The position numbers and the translations under genes are program-made. A stretch of DNA of 64,000 bases from Aristolochia californica. Lineage: Eukaryota; Streptophyta; Magnoliopsida; Piperales; Aristolochiaceae. The notes under the pieces are model-generated. The model had not been told where the DNA came from. It was given only the letters and a program-made list of their open reading frames with translations, and made no database searches. The stretch lies in NCBI GenBank assembly GCA_029961685.1, contig JARWKL010000008.1, forward strand, positions 24,935,119 to 24,999,118, written 5' to 3'. Of this stretch, positions 27,701 through 41,167 are shown in pieces (within the stretch, counting starts at the first letter, position 1; every line of letters begins with the position of its first letter).

Positions 27701-30700
27701 GCAAGTGACCTAATGATCCAAAAATTTCTAGGATTAGAAAAAATTAAATTCACCAGTTAATGTGAGATTGGATATTTACCAGAGCCAAACAACCCACTCT
27801 TTGCCTATCCTTAAAAATCACAGATACTTTTTGAAATTATCTATTTCTTCATTTGTGCATTTCCATTTTGGAAGTTGAATTTTTTTTTTAGATACAAACT
27901 TGAGTTTTCACTCTCCCATTTTTCTCGTAAACAAAAAAGATATAAGGCAAATAGATCGCAAAAAAATGAAAATTTTTGAGTTCATGTATTGTGAAAACAT
28001 TGAAAACTATAATAAATATAAGTGAAGAAAATTATTTCATGCACTAAAAATTATCTCATAAGTTTTGTTCTCCATGTTTGGGAATTCCACTAGTACAACC
28101 CCTAATAGCTTGGTGGAATTTTATAGGACAGAGACTTCTAACTGATCCTAACATGTTTTAAATGAGGAGGATATGCATGCCAGAAACATGTTGAGGATGC
28201 AAGTGACCTAATGATCCAAAAATTTCATGGAGTAGAAAAAAGTAAATTCTCAAGTTAACCAGTGGTGCGATATTTGCTAGAACCAAACAACTCTTTGCCT
28301 TTCCTTAAAAATCACTGATACTTTTTGAAATTATCTATCTCAGCATTTGTGCATTTCCATTTTGGATGTTGAAATTTTTTTTCAGATCCAAAGTTGAGTT
28401 TTCACTCTCCCATTTTTCTCGTAAGCAAAAAAGATATATGGCAAATAGATCGCAACAAAATGAAAATTTTAGAGTTCATGTATTGAAAAAAATTTGAAAA
28501 CTTAAATAAATATAAGTGAAGAAAATTATTTCAAGCACTAAAAATGAACTCCAAAATTTTGTTCTCCTTGTTTGGGAAATTCCACTAGTACAACCCCTAA
28601 TAGCTTGGTGTAATTTTATAGGAAAGAGACTTCTAACTAATCCTAAGATGTTTTAAATGTGGTGGATATGCATGCCAGAAACATGTTGAGGATTCAAGTG
28701 ACCTAATGATCAGAAATTTTAAAGGAGTAGGAAAAAGTAAATTCTCAAGTTAACATGTGGTAGGATATTTACCGGAGCCAAACAACCCACTCTTTGCTTA
28801 TCCTTAAAAATCACAGATACTTTTTGGAATTATCTCTCTCAACATTTGTGCATTTCCATTTTAGATGTTCAAATTTTTTTTTCTGATCCAAACTTGAGTT
28901 TTCACATTCCCATTTTTCTCGTAAACAAAAAAGATATAAGGCAAATAGATCCCAACAAAATGAAAATTTTAGAGTTCATGTATGCAAAAAATTTTGAAAA
29001 ACCATAATAAAAGTAAGTGAAGAAAATTATTTCACACACTAAAAATGAACTCTAAAGTTTTGTTATCCATGTTTGGGAAATTCCACTAGTACAACCCCTA
29101 ATAGCTTGGTGAAATTTTCTAGGAAAGAGACTTCTAACTGATCTGAACATGTTTTAAATGTGGTGGATATGCATGCCAGAAACATGTTGAGGATGCAAGT
29201 GACGTAATGATCCAAAAATTTCAAGGAGTAGAAAAAATTAAATTCTCATGTTAATGTGTGGTTGGATATTTACCAGAGCCAAACAACCCACTCTTTGCCT
29301 ATCCTTAAAAATCACAGATACTTTTTGGAATTATCTCTCTCAGCATTTGTGCATTTCATTTTTTGGATTTTCAATTTTTTTTTCACATCCAAACTTGAGT
29401 TTTTTCTCTCCCATTTTTTTCATAAACAAAAAAGATATAATGCAAATAGATCTCAACAAAATGAAAATTTTGGAGTTTATGTACGGAAAAAAATTTTAAA
29501 ACTATAATAAATGTAAGGAAAGAAAAATTTTTCATGCTCTAATAATGACCTACCAAGTTTTGTTATCCATGTATGGAAAATTCCATTAGTACAACCCCAA
29601 ATAGCTTGGTTGAATTATATATGAATGAGACTTCTAACTGATCCTAACACGTTTTAAATGTGGGGGATATGCATGCCAGAAACATGTTGAGGATGCAAGT
29701 GACCTAATGATCCAAAAATTTCAAGGTGTAGAAAAAATTAAATTCTCCAGTTAATGTGAGGTTGGATAATTACCAGAGCCAAACAACCCACTCTTTGCCT
29801 ATCCTTTAAAATCACAAATACTTTTTGAAATTATCTCTCTCTGCATTTGTGCATTTCCATTTTGGATGTTCAAATTTTTTTTCAGATACAAATTTGAGTT
29901 TTCACTCTCCCATTTTCCTCGTAAACAAAAAAGATATGAGGCAAATAGATTGCAACAAAATGAAAATTTTAGAGTTCATGTATTGAAAAAAATTTGAAAA
30001 CTATAATAAATATAAGTGAAGAAAATTATCATGCACCAAAAATGAACTCATAAGTTTTGTTCTCCATGTTTGGGAATTCCACTAGTACAACCCCTAATAG
30101 CTTGGTGGAATTTTATAGGAAAGAGACTTCTAACTGATCCTAACATGTTTAAAATGAGGTGGATATGCATGCCAGAAACATGTTGAGGATGCAAGTGACC
30201 TAATGAACCAAAAAATTTGAAGGAGAAGAAAAAAGTAAATTCTCAAGTTATCATGTGGTTGGATATTTAATAGAGCCAAAAACCTACTCTTTGCCTTTCC
30301 TTAAAAATCAGCGATACTTTTTGGAATTATCTCTCTCAGCATTTGTGCATTTCCATTTTGGATGTTGAAGTTTTTTTTCAGATCCAAAGTAGAGTTTTCA
30401 CTCTCCCATTTTTCTCGTAAGCAAAAAAGATATAAGGCAAATAGATCGCAACAAAATGAAAATTTTAGAGTTCATGTATGCAAAAAAATTTGAACACTAT
30501 AATAAATGTAAGTGAAGAAAATTATTTCACGCACTAAAAATGAACTCCAAAGTTTTGTTATCCATGTTTGGAAAATCCACTAGTACAACCCCTAATAGCT
30601 TGGTTGAATTTTATAGGAAAGAGACTTCAAATGTGGTAGATATGCATGCCAGACACATGTTGAGGATGCAAGTGACCTAATGATCCAAAAATTTCAAGGA

Positions 30701-33700
30701 GTAGAAAAAATTAAATTCTCTTGTTAAAGTGTGGTTGGATATTTACCAGAGTCAAACAACCCACTCTTTGCACATCCTTAAAAATCATAGATACTTTTTG
30801 GAATTATCTCTCTCTACATTTTTGCATTTCAATTTTCGGATGTTCAAATTTTTTTTCAAATCCAAACTTGAGTTTTCACTCTCCCTTTTTTTTTTGTAAA
30901 CAAAAAAGATATGAGGCAAATAGATCTCAAAAAAATGAAAATTTTAGAGTTATTGTATGGAAAAAAAAATTGAAAACTATAATAAATGTAAGTGAAGAAA
31001 ATTATTTGATGCACTAAAAATGAACTCCAAAGTTTTGTTATCCATGTATGGGAAATTCCAAGAGTACAACCCCTAATAACTTGTAGGAATTTTATAGGAA
31101 AGAGTCTTCCAACTGATCCTAACATGTATTAAATGTGGTGGATATGCATGCCAGAAAAAGGTTGAGGATGCAAGTGACCTAATGATCCAAAAATTTCAAG
31201 GAGTAGTAAAAATTAAATTCTTTAGTTAATGTGAGGTTGGATATTTACCAGACCCAAACAACCCACTCTTTGCCTATCCTTAAAAACCACGGATACTTTT
31301 TTGAATTATCTCTCTCAACATTTGTGCATTTTCATTTTGGATGTTCAAATTTTTTTTTAATCCAAACTTGATTTTTCACTCTCCCTTTTTTCTCGTAAAC
31401 AAAAAAGATAAATTGAAAATAGATCACAATAAAATGAAAATTATAGAGTTCATGTATGCAAAAAAATTTGAAAACTGTAATAGATGTAAGTGAAAAAAAT
31501 TATTTCATGCAGTAAAAATCAATTCCAATGTTTTGTTCTCCTTGTTTGGGAAATTCCACTACTCCAACCCCTAATAGCATGGTGGAATTTTATAGGAGAG
31601 AGACTTCTAACTTATCCTAACATGTTTTAAATGTGGTGGATATGCATGCCAGAAACATGTTGAGGATGCAAGTGACCTAATGATCCAAAAATTTCAAGGA
31701 GTAGAAAAAAGTAAATTCTCAAGTTAACTTGTGGTTGGATATTACGAGAGCAAAACAACCCACTCTTTGCCAAACCTTAAAAATCATGGATATTTTTTGG
31801 AATGATCTCTCTCAGCATTTGTGCATTTCCATTTTCGATGTTCAAATTTTTTTCAGACCCAAGCTTGAGTTTTCACCCTCCCATTTTTCTCGTAAACAAA
31901 AAAGATATAAGGCAAATAGATCACAACGAAATGAAACTTTTAGAGTTTATGTATCCAAAAAATTTGAAAACTATAATAAATGTAAGTGAAGAAAATTATT
32001 TCATGCACTAAAAATGGACTCCAAAGTTTTTTTATCCATGTTTGGGAAATTCTACTAGTGCAACCGCTAATAGCTTGGTGGAATTCCATAGGAAAGAGAC
32101 TTTTAGCTTATCCTAACATGTTTTAAATGTGGTGGATATACATGTTATAAACATGTTGAAGAAGCAAGTGACCTAATGATCCAAAAATTTCAAGGAGTAG
32201 AAAATATTAAATTCTCAAGTTAACTTGTCGTTGGATATTTACCAGAGCCAAACAACCCACTCTTTGCCTATCCTTAAAAATCACAGATACTTTTTGGAAT
32301 TATCTCTCACAACATTTGTTCATTTCTATTTTGGATGTTCAAATTTTTTTTCAGATACAAACTTAAGTTTCACTCTACCATTTTTATCGGAAACAAAAAA
32401 GATAAAAGGCAAACAGATCACAACAAAATGAAACTTTTACGGTTTATGTTTGAAAAAAAATTTCAGACTATAATAAATATTAGTGAAGAAAATTATTTCA
32501 CACACTAAAAGTGAACTCCAAAGTTTTGTTATCCATTTTTTGGAAATTCCACTAGTACAACCCCTAATAGCTTGGAGGAATTTTATTGGAAAGTAACTTC
32601 TAACTGATCGTAACTTGTTTTAAATGTGGTGGATATGCATGCCAGAAACATGTTGAGGATGCAAATGACCTAATGATCCAAAAATTTTAAGGATAAGAGA
32701 AAATTAAATTTTGAAGTTAACGTGTGGTTGGATATTTTCCAGAGCCAAACAATCTACTCTTTGTCTATCCTTAAAAATCACATATACTTTTTGGAATTAT
32801 CTCTCTTAGCATTTGTGCATTTCGATTTTGGATGTTCAATTTTTTTTTCAAATACAAACTTGTGTTTTCACTCTCCCATTTTTCTCGTAAACAAAAAAGA
32901 TATAAGGCAAATAGATCGAAACAAAATAAAAATGTTAGAGTTTATGTATGCAAAAAAAAAAAAAAAGAATACTTTAATAAATGTAAGTGAAGAAAATTAT
33001 TTCATGCACAAAAAATGAACTCCAAAGTTTTGTTATCCTTGTTTGGGAAATTCCTCCAGTACAACCCCTAATAGCTTGCTGGAATTTAAAAGGAAAGAGA
33101 CTTCTAAATGATCTTAACATTTTTTAAATGTGGTGGATATGCATGCCAGAAACATGTTCAGGATGTAAGTGACCAAATGATCCAAAAATTTCAAGGAGTA
33201 TAAAAAATTAAATTCTCCAGTTAATATGAGGTTGGATATTTACCAGAGCCAAACAACCCACTCTTTGCCTATCCTTAAAAATCACAAATACTTTTTGAAA
33301 ATATCTCTCTGAGCATTTGTGCATTTCCATTTTGGATGTTCAAAATTTTTTCAGATACAAACTTGAGTTCTCACTCTCCCATTTTTCTCGTAAACAAAAA
33401 AGATATAAGGCAAATAGATCACAACAAAATGAAAATTTTAGAGTTCATATATTGAAAATTTTTGTAAACTATAATAAATGTAAGTGAAGAAAATTATTTC
33501 ATGCACAAAAAATGAACTCCAAAGTTTTGTTCTCCATGTATGGGAAATTCCTCTAGTACAACCCCTAATAGCTTGGTGTAATTTTATAGGAAAGATACTT
33601 CTAACTGATCCAAACATGTTTTAAATGTGGTGGATTTGCATGCCAGAAACATGTTGAGGATGCAAGTGACCTAATGATCCAAAATTTTAAAGTAGTAGAA

Positions 33701-33716
33701 AAAAGTAAATTCTCCA
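21759..33716. repeat. HOR block C: most complete copy, 24 units, 11,958 bp
   Basis: This copy defines the unit types. Marks: T1 21759, T2 22258, T3 22759, T4 23257, T5 23763, T6 24261, T7 24757, T8 25262, T9 25759, T10 26258, T11 26758, T12 27257, T13 27756, T14 28254, T15 28749, T16 29250, T17 29750, T18 30247, T19 30723, T20 31225, T21 31723, T22 32219, T23 32716, T24 33220. Diagnostic traits include CTGGTAAACGAAAAAG in T3, the missing ACC in CAAACAACTCTTTGCC of T14, CCGGAGCC in T15, GTTATCATG in T18, TTTTTAATCCAAAC in T20, and the GTTCATATATTG tail of T24. 24 units of 498 bp give 11,952 bp, matching the observed length. A 21 bp deletion in T18 near 30627 is specific to this copy. Confidence 0.85.
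30247..30722. repeat. Short T18 unit with a 21 bp deletion
   Basis: This unit is 476 bp long. Near 30627 GAGACTTC runs straight into AAATGTGG, whereas other units have about 21 further bases including TAACTGATCC and ACATGTTT. The short TTC is present at both ends of the missing piece. The deletion removes the left arm of the dyad described elsewhere. Confidence 0.75.
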
Positions 33717-34210
33717 GTTAACGTGGGGTTGGATATTTACCGGAGCCATACAAACCACTCTTTGCCTATCCTTAAAAATCTTAGATAGTTTTTGGAATTA
33801 TCTCTCTGAGCATTTGTGCATTTCCATTTTGGATGTTCAAAATTTTTTTCAGATCCAAACTTGAGTTGTCACTGTCCCATTTACTCATAAACAAAAAGAT
33901 TTAAGGGAAATAGATCACAAAAAAATGAAAATTTAGATTTTATGTATGCAAAAAAATTTGAAAGCTATCATAAATGTGAGTGAAGAAAATTATTTCCTGC
34001 ACTAAAAATATACTCCAAAGTTTTTTTATCCATGTATGGGAAATTCCACTGATCCAACCCCTAATAGCTTTGTGGAATATTATAAGAAAGAGACTTCTAA
34101 GTGGTCCTAACATGTTTTAAATGTGGTGGATATGCATGCAAAAAACATGTTGAGGAAGCAAGTAGAAAAATTTCAAAAATTTCATGGAGTAGAAAAAAAT
34201 AAATTCTCAA

Positions 34211-37200
34211 GTTAACGTGTGGTTGGATATTTACTAGAGCCAAACAACCCACTCTTTGCCTATCCTTAAAAATCAAAGATACTTTTTGGAATTATCTCAC
34301 TCACCATTTATGCATTTCTATTTTGGATGTTCAAATTTTTTTCAGATACAAACTTGAGTTTTCTCTCTCCTATTTTTCTCGTAAACAAAAAAGATATAAG
34401 GTAAATAGATCACAATAAAATGAAAACTATAGAGTTGATGCATGAAAAAAAATTAAAACTATAATAAATGTAATTGACAAAAATTATTTCACGCACTAAA
34501 AATAGACTCCAAAGTTTTGTTATCCATGTTTGGGAAATTCCACTAGTACAACCCCTAATAGCTTCGTGGAATTTTACAGGAAAGAGACTTCTAACTGATC
34601 GTAACATGTTTTAAATGTGGTGGATATGCATCCCAGAAACATGTTGAGGATGCAAGCGACCTAATGATCCAAAAATGTCAAGGAGTAGAGAAAATTAAAT
34701 TCTGAAGTTAACGTGTGCTTTGATATTTACCAGAGCCAAACAACCCACTCTTTGCCTATCCTTAGAAATCAAAGATACTTTTTGGAATTATCTCTCACTA
34801 CATTTGTGCATTTCCATTTTAGATGTTCAATTTTTTTTTTTCAGATCAAAACTTGAGTTTTCACTCTCCCATTTTTCTCGTAAACAAAAAAGATATAAGG
34901 CAAATAGATCACATGAAAATGAAAATTTTGGAGTTTATGTATACAAAAAAATTTGAAAACTATAATAAATGATAGTGAAGAAAATTATTTCATGCACTAA
35001 AAATGAACTCCAAAGTTTTGTTCTCCCTGTTTGGGAAATTCCACTAGTACAACCCCTAATAGCGTGGTGGAATTTTAAAGGAAAGAGACTTCTAACTGAT
35101 CCTAACATGTTTTAAATGTGGTGGATATGCATGCCAGAAACATGGTTAGGATGCAAGTGACTTAATGATAAAAATTTTTTAAGGAGTATAGAAAATTAAA
35201 TTGTCAAGTTAACGTGTGGTTGGATATTTACAAGAGCCAAACAACCCACTCTTTGCCTATGCTTAAAAATCACAGATACTTTTTCGAATTATCTCTCTCA
35301 GTATTTGATCATTTCCATTTTGGATGTTCAAATTTTTTTTCATATCCAAACTTGAGTTTTCACTCTCCCATTTTTCTCGTAAACAAAAAAGATATAAGGC
35401 TCATAGATCACAAGAAAATGAAAGTTTTAGTGTTTTTGTATTCAAAAAAATTTTTAAACTATATTAAATGTAAGTGAAAAAAATTATTTAATGCACTAAA
35501 AATGAACTCCACAGTTTTGTTCTCCATGTTTGGGAAACTCCACTAGTCCAACACCTAATAGCTTTGTTAAATTTTATAGGAATGAGACCAATAAGTGATC
35601 CTAACATGTTTTAAATGTGGTGGATATGCATGCCAGAAACATGTTGAGGATGCAAGTGACCTAACGATCCAAAAATTTCAAGGAGAAAAGAAAATTAAAT
35701 TCTGAAGTTAACGTGTGGTTTGATATTTTCTAGTGACAAACAACCCACTTTTTGCCTATCCCTTAAAATCACAGATACTTTTAGGAAACATCTCTCTTCA
35801 TTTTAGCATTTCAATTTTGGATGTTCAAATTTTTTTTTATATCCAAACTTGAGTTTTCACTCTCCCGTTTTCGCGTATACAAAAAAGAGATAAGCCAAAT
35901 AGATTGCAACAAAATGAAAATTTTAGAGTTCATGTATGGAATAAAATTTGAAAACTATCATAAATATAAGACAAGAAAACTATTTCATGCACTGAAAATG
36001 AACTCCAAAGTTTTGTTCTCCATGTTTTGGAAATTCCACTAGTACAACCCCAAATAGCTTGGTGGAATTTTATAGGAAAGAGACTTCTAACTGATCCTAA
36101 CATGTTTTAAATGTGGTGGATATGCAAGCCAGAAACATGTTGAGGATGCAAGTGACCAAATGATAAAAAAAAAGTCAAGAAGTAGAAAAAATTAAATTCT
36201 CAAGTTAACTTGTGGTTGGATATTTACCAATGCCAAACAACCCACTCTTTGCCTATGCATAAAAATCACAGATACTTTTTGGAATTATCTCTCTCAGCAT
36301 TTGTGCGAAATTTATGATGATCAAATTTTTTTTTGGATCCAAACTTGAGTTTTCCCTCTCCCATTTTTCTCGTAAATAAAAAAGATATAAGGCAAATAGA
36401 TCACAACAAAATCAAAATTTTGGAGTTTATGTATGGAAAAAAATTTGAAAACTATAATAAATATAAGTGAAAAAATTTATTTCACGCACTAAAAATGAAC
36501 TCCAAAGTTTTGTTATCCATGTTTGGGAAATTCCACTAGTGCAACCCCTATTAGCTTGGAGGAATTTTATGGGAAAGAGACTTCTAACTGATCCTAACAT
36601 GTTTAAAATGTGGTGGATATGCATGGCAGAAACATGTTGAGGATGCAAGTGACCTAATGATCCAAAATTTTCAAGGAGTAGAAAAAAGTAAATTCTCAAG
36701 TAAACGTGTGGTTGGATATTTACCAGAGCAAAACAACACACTCTTTGCCTATCCTTAAAAATCACAGATACTTTTTGGAATTATCTCTCTCAGCATTTGA
36801 GCATTTCCATTTTGGATGTTCAATTTTTTTTTCAGATCCAAACTTGAGTTTTCACTCTCCCATTTTTCTCGTAAACAAAAAAGATAAATGGCAAATAGAA
36901 TGCAAAAAAATGAAAATTTTAGAATTCATGTATGCCAAAAAAATTGAAAACTATAATACATGTAAGTGAAGAAAATTATTTCACTCACTAAAAATGAACT
37001 CCAATGTTTTGTAATCCATGTTTGGGAAATTCCACTAGTGTAACCTCTAATAGCTTCGTGGATTTTATAGGAAAGAGACTTCTAACTGATCCTAACATGT
37101 TTAAAATGTGGTGGATATGCTTGCAAGAAACATGTTGAGGATGCAAATGACTTAATGATCCAAAAATTTGAAGGAAAAGAAAAAATTAATTCTCAAGTTG

Positions 37201-38189
37201 ACGTGTGGTTGGATATTTACCAAAGCCAAACAACCCGCTCTTTGCCTATCCTTAAAAATCACAGATACCTTTTGGAATTATCTCTCTCAGCATTTGAGTA
37301 TTTCCATTTTGGATGTTCAAATTTGTTTTTAGATCCAAACTTGAGTTTTCACTCTCCCATTATTCTCGTAAACAAAAAAGATATAAGGCAAAAAGAACGC
37401 AACAAAATGAAAATTTTAGAGTTCATGTATGCCAAAAAAATTGAAAACTAGAATACATGTAAGTGAAGAAAATTATTTCACGCACTAAAAATGAACTCCA
37501 AATTTTGTCATCCATGTTTGGGAAATTCCACCAGTACAACCCCTAATAGAATGGTTGAATTTTATAGGAAAGAGACTTCTAACTGATCCTAACATGTTTA
37601 AAATGTGGTGGATATGCATACCAAAAACATGTTGAGGATGCAAGTCACCTAATGATCCAAAAATTTCTAGTGGAGAAAATCAAATTCTCAAGTTAACGTG
37701 TGGATGGATATTTACCAGAGCCAAACTACCCACTCTTTCCCTATCCTTAAAAATCATAGATACTTTTTGGAATTATCTCTCTCAGCATTTGAGCATTTCC
37801 ATTTTGGAAGTACAATTTTTTTTCAGATCCAAACTTGAATTTTCTCTCTCCCATTTTTCTAGTAAACAAAAAAGATATAAGGGAAATAGATCAGAACAAA
37901 ATGAAAATTTTAGAGTTTATGTATGAAATTTTTTTTGAAAACTATAATAAATGTAAGTGAAGAAAATTATTTCTTGCACTAAAAATGAACTCCAAAGTTT
38001 TGTTATCCATGTTTCGGAAATTCCACTAGTACAACCCCTAATAGCTTGGTGGAATTTTCTAGGAAAGAGACTTCTAACTGATCCTAACATATTTTAAATG
38101 TGGTGGATATGCATGCCAGAAACATGTTGAGGATGCAAGTAACCTAATGATCCAAAAATTTTAAGGAGTAGAAAGAATTAAATTCTCTA
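34211..38189. repeat. Old long-range repeat series, copy 1 (8 units)
   Basis: Units at 34211, 34707, 35208, 35707, 36204, 36700, 37197 and 37692 have counterparts at 46643, 47143, 47642, 48141, then 50134, 50632, 51131 and 51629. The first four pairs are spaced 12,432-12,436 bp (25 units). The last four are spaced 13,930-13,937 bp, because copy 2 contains an extra three-unit block. Shared variants include AATAGCTTCGTGG with CATCCCAGAAAC (34211/46643), CTATGCTTAAAAATC with TTTGATCATTTCC (35208/47642), CGTATAC (35707/48141), CCAATGCC with TTTTTGGATCC (36204/50134), and GTGGAGAAAAT with TTTCTAGTAAAC (37692/51629). Confidence 0.65.
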
Positions 38190-41167
38190 GTTCGTGTGAG
38201 GTTGGATATTTATGAGAGCCAAACAACCCACTCTTTGCCTATCCTTAAAAATCACATATACTTTTTGGAATTATCTCTCTGCATTTGTGCATTTAATTTT
38301 TTGGATGTTCTAATTTTTTTTCAAATCCAAACTGAAGTTTTCAATCTCCCATTTTCCTCGTAAACAAAAATGATATAAGGCAAATAGATCGCAACAAAAT
38401 GAAAATTCTAGAGTTCATGTAATGAAAAAATTTTGAAAACTATAATAAATGTAAGTGAAGAAAATTATTTCATGCACTAAAAATGAACTCCAAAGTTTTG
38501 TTCTCCATGTTTGGGAAATTCCACTAGTACAACCCCTAATACCTTGGCGGAATTTATAGGAAAGAGACTTCTAAATGATCCTAACATGTTCTAAATGTCA
38601 TGGATATGCATGCCAGAAAAAGGTTGAGGAAGCAATTGACCTAATGTACCAAAAATTTCAAGGTGTAGTAAAAATTAAATTTTCCAGTTAACGTGAGGTC
38701 GGATATTTACCAGAGCCAAACAACCCACTCTTTGCCTATCCTTGTAAATAACAGATACTTTTTGGAATTATCTCTCTCAGCATTTGTGCATTTCCATTTT
38801 GGATGTTCAAATTGTTTTTCAAATCCAACCTTGAGTTTTCACTCTCCCATTTTTCTTGTAAACAAAAAAGATATAAGGCAAATAGATCGTAGCAAAATGA
38901 AAATATTAGAGTTCATGTATTGAAAAAAATTTGAATACTATAATAAATATAAGTGAAGAAAATTATTTCATGCACTAAAAATGAACTCCAAAGTTTTTTT
39001 CTCCATGTTTGGGAAATTCCACTAGTACAACCCCTAATAGCTTGGTGGAATTTTATAGGAAAGAGACTTGAAACTGATCCTAACTTGTTTTAAATGTGGT
39101 GGATATGCATGCCAGAAACATGTTGAGGATGCAAGTGACTTAATGATCGAAAATTTTCAAGGAGTATAAAAAAGTAAATTCTCAAGTTAACGTGTGGTTG
39201 GATATTTACCAGATCCAAACAACCCACTCTTTGCCTATCCTTAAAAATCATAGATAGTTTTAGGAATTATCTTTCCCAGCATTTGTGCATTTCCATTTTG
39301 GATGTTGAAATTTTTTTTCAGATCCAAACTTGAGTTTTCACTCTCCCATTTTTCTAGTAAACAAAAAATATATACGGCAAATAAATCAAAACAAAATGAA
39401 AATTTTAGATTTTAAGTAAACAAAAAAATTTGTAAACTATAATAAATGAATGTGAAGAAAATTATTTCATGTACTAAAAATGAACTCGAATGTTTGGTTT
39501 TCCATTATTGGGAAATTCCACTTGTCCAACCCGTAATAGCTTGGTCAAATTTTATAGGAAAGAGACTTCTAACTAATCCTAACATGTTTTAAATGTGGTG
39601 GATATGCATGCTAGAAACATGTTGGGACGCATGTGACCTAATGATCCAAAAATTTCTACGGCTAAAAAAAATTAAATTCTCAAGTTAATGAGTGGTTGGG
39701 TACCAGAGCATAACAACCCACTCTTTGCCTATCCTTAAAAATCACAGATACTTTTTGGAATTATCTCTCTCGGCATTTGTGCATTTCCATTTTAGATGTT
39801 CAAATTCTTTTTCAGATACAGACTTGAGTTTTCACTCTCCCATTTTTCTAGTAAATAAAAAAGATATAAGGCAAATAGATCGCAACAAAATGAAAATTTT
39901 AGAGTTCATGTATGGAAAAAAATTTAAAACTATAATAAATGTAAGTGAAGAAAATTATTTCACGCACTAAAAATGAACTCCAAAGTTTTGTTATCCATGT
40001 TTGGGAAATTCCACTAGTCCAACCCCTAATAGCTTATTGGAAATTTATTGAAAAGAGACTTCTAACTAATCGTAACATGTTTTAAATGTGGTGGATATGG
40101 ATGCCAGAAACATGTTGAGGATGCAAGTGCCCTAACGATCAGAAAAATTCAAGGAGTAGAGACAATTAAATTCTCAAGTTAACGTGGTTGGATATTTACC
40201 AGAGCCAAAAAACCCACTCTTTGCCTATCCTTAAAAATCACAAATGCTTTTTGGAATTATCTCTCTCAACATTTATGCATTTCCATTTTAGATTTTCAAT
40301 TTTTTTTCATATCCAAACTTGAGTTTTCATTCTCCCATTTTTCTCAGAAACAAAATGAATAGAAGGCAATTAGATAGCAAGAAAATGAAAATTTAAGAGT
40401 TCATGTATTGAAAAAAATTTGAAAACTATAATAAATGTAAGTGAAGAAAATTATTTCATGCACTAAAAATGAACTCCAAAATTTTTTTCTCCATGTTTGG
40501 GAAATTCCACTAGTACAACCCCTAATAGCTTGGTGGAATTTTATAGGAAAGAGACTTCTAACTGATCCTAACCTGTTTTAAATGTGGAAGATATGCATGC
40601 CAAAAACATGTTGAGGATGCAAGTGACCTAATGATCCAAAAATTTCAAGTAGTAGAGAAAATTAAATTCTAAAGTTAACGTGTGGTTGGATATTTACCAG
40701 AGCCAAACAACCCACTCTTTGCCTATCCTTAAAAATCACAGATACTATTTGGAATTATCTCTCTCAGCATTTGTGCATTTCCATTTTAGATGTTAAAATT
40801 TTTTTTCAAATCCAAACTTCAGTTTTCACTCACCAATTTTTCTCTTAAAAAAAAAAGATATCAGGCAAATAGATCGCAACAAAATGAAAATTTTAGAGTT
40901 CATGTATGCAAAAAATTTTGAAAACTATAATAAATGTAAGTGAAGAAAATTATTTCTCGTAATAGAACTCAAAAGTTTTGTTATCCATGTTTGGGAAATT
41001 CCACTAGTACAACCCCTAATAACTTGGTGGAATTTTATAGGAAAGAGACTTCTAACAGATCCTAACATGTTTTAAATGTGGTGGATATGCTTGGTAGAAA
41101 CATGTTGAGGATGCAAGTGACCTAATGATCCACTAATTTCATGGAGTAGAAAAAATTAAATTCTCCA
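38190..41167. repeat. Six-unit block, copy 1 (2,978 bp)
   Basis: Units 38190, 38687, 39186, 39684 match 41168, 41665, 42164, 42663 at spacings of 2978, 2978, 2978 and 2979 bp. Shared traits: TCAAATCCAAACT followed by a GAAG/TCAG variant (first pair), GTTAACGTGAGGT (second), TAGATAGTTTT with the CCCAGCATTTG variant (third), and a shortened segment after the phase mark with CTCTCGGCATTTG (fourth). The fifth and sixth pairs (40178/43158 and 40674/43655) match less clearly. Confidence 0.6.

Noticed and set aside
32952..32966. Run of 15 A as a poly(A) tail of a retroposed copy
   Set aside because: It lies at the position where all units have an A-rich run, so it is length variation of a homopolymer.
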